Assembly (NCBI GenBank): GCA_004519485.1
Contig: CP038126.1
Coordinates: 1 to 64,000, forward strand
DNA: 64,000 nt
Source of the DNA: Nannochloropsis oceanica
Lineage: Eukaryota; Sar; Eustigmatophyceae; Eustigmatales; Monodopsidaceae
Reading direction: 5' to 3'
The translations under genes and the position numbers were made by a program. The notes below the pieces were generated by a model that was not told the DNA's origin, did no database searches, and worked only from the letters and a program-made list of their open reading frames with translations. This document shows, piece after piece, positions 63,555 to 64,000 of the stretch; within the stretch, counting starts at the first letter, position 1, and every line of letters begins with the position of its first letter.

Positions 63555-64000
63555 GAGAGCCGCGGGCGGGGGTCGATGAACGGCGAATATGGGGAAAGAC
63601 GAGTTTGTAGATGAGCATGTCAGGAGATGCGAGGGAGACGAGAGAATGGGATGGAGTGTGCAAGGAAAATGCGTATTTGTTTTTTTAGGTTCCAGAAAGC
63701 AATGCGAAGGCCAGCATCAATAAAAAGACTTTCACAATTAAATAAGAAGTTCTCATAGATGTCTTGTGCAATGCTAGCCGCCATCGATCGATGCGGGTGT
63801 TCTCATCTCTATGATCATTCAAGCTAAACGAGCCTTGCTTTTTTAACTGACTGCCTGTATTTTCCTTGCCCCTTGAAGCCTTTACACAGCACACATGTTC
63901 CACTCGCTCTTCCCACCCCTTCTACAACATGTCTGTCTCCATCCTTACACTATGTGAGCGAGTTGTCGTATCACTGACCGCGCCAGAGAGCCTTGAAGCA
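63555..64000. other. 3' flank of the polyglutamine gene
   Basis: 446 bases to the window edge. An AATAAA-like signal (CATCAATAAAAAGACTT) at about 63714-63730 is a possible polyadenylation signal. No other gene recognised. Confidence 0.45.

Overview
The window is nuclear DNA of a eukaryote, most likely a eustigmatophyte alga of the Nannochloropsis/Microchloropsis type. The reasons are: compact genes with short GT-AG introns whose 3' ends are extreme (CCCT)n pyrimidine tracts; many head-to-head gene pairs; and several proteins whose N-terminus is a signal peptide followed by an Ala-Phe cleavage context, the bipartite plastid-targeting signal of algae with red-derived complex plastids. The species name is an inference. 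There are no bacterial operons, CRISPR arrays or rRNA genes, and I found no convincing tRNA. Exon joins given here were checked by hand for splice sites and reading phase.

Layout. 1-9 kb: 3' part of an SMC-hinge (SMCHD1/GMI1-like) gene, then a divergent pair encoding an Acinus-like splicing/EJC factor and an Abraxas-like MPN protein. 9-15 kb: a repeat-rich interval with a strong hairpin, a 32-bp minisatellite, a 1.44-kb near-perfect palindrome ending on the start codon of a secreted 2OG-oxygenase-like gene, mobile-element debris and a dead GH5 cellulase. 15-20 kb: ankyrin protein and secreted GH1 beta-glucosidase. 21-27 kb: a large chromatin protein joining an SNF5-like repeat, a CDCA7-like zinc cluster, a PHD finger and a bromodomain. 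27-33 kb: plastid-type HNH protein, DUF4442 thioesterase-like protein and a plastid-targeted RqcH/NEMF homolog.

33-52 kb: a secreted protein and a plastid protein that appear once to have been a head-to-head pair. A 1.55-kb block holding both 5' ends occurs twice in direct orientation, flanking 14.7 kb that carries a DUR3 urea transporter, a membrane-anchored beta-helix protein and a small secreted protein. Each duplicated gene is whole in only one copy. 52-64 kb: a PLP enzyme of the ACC deaminase/D-cysteine desulfhydrase type divergent from a proteasome beta1-like subunit with an apparent signal peptide, then a plastid-targeted tandem NTF2-like protein and a polyglutamine protein.

The genes do not form one pathway. 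Recurring themes are chromatin and RNA processing (SMC hinge, Acinus, SNF5-PHD-bromodomain), plastid or periplastid protein quality control (RqcH, proteasome beta1) and the secretory or surface route (GH1, beta-helix, secreted unknowns).
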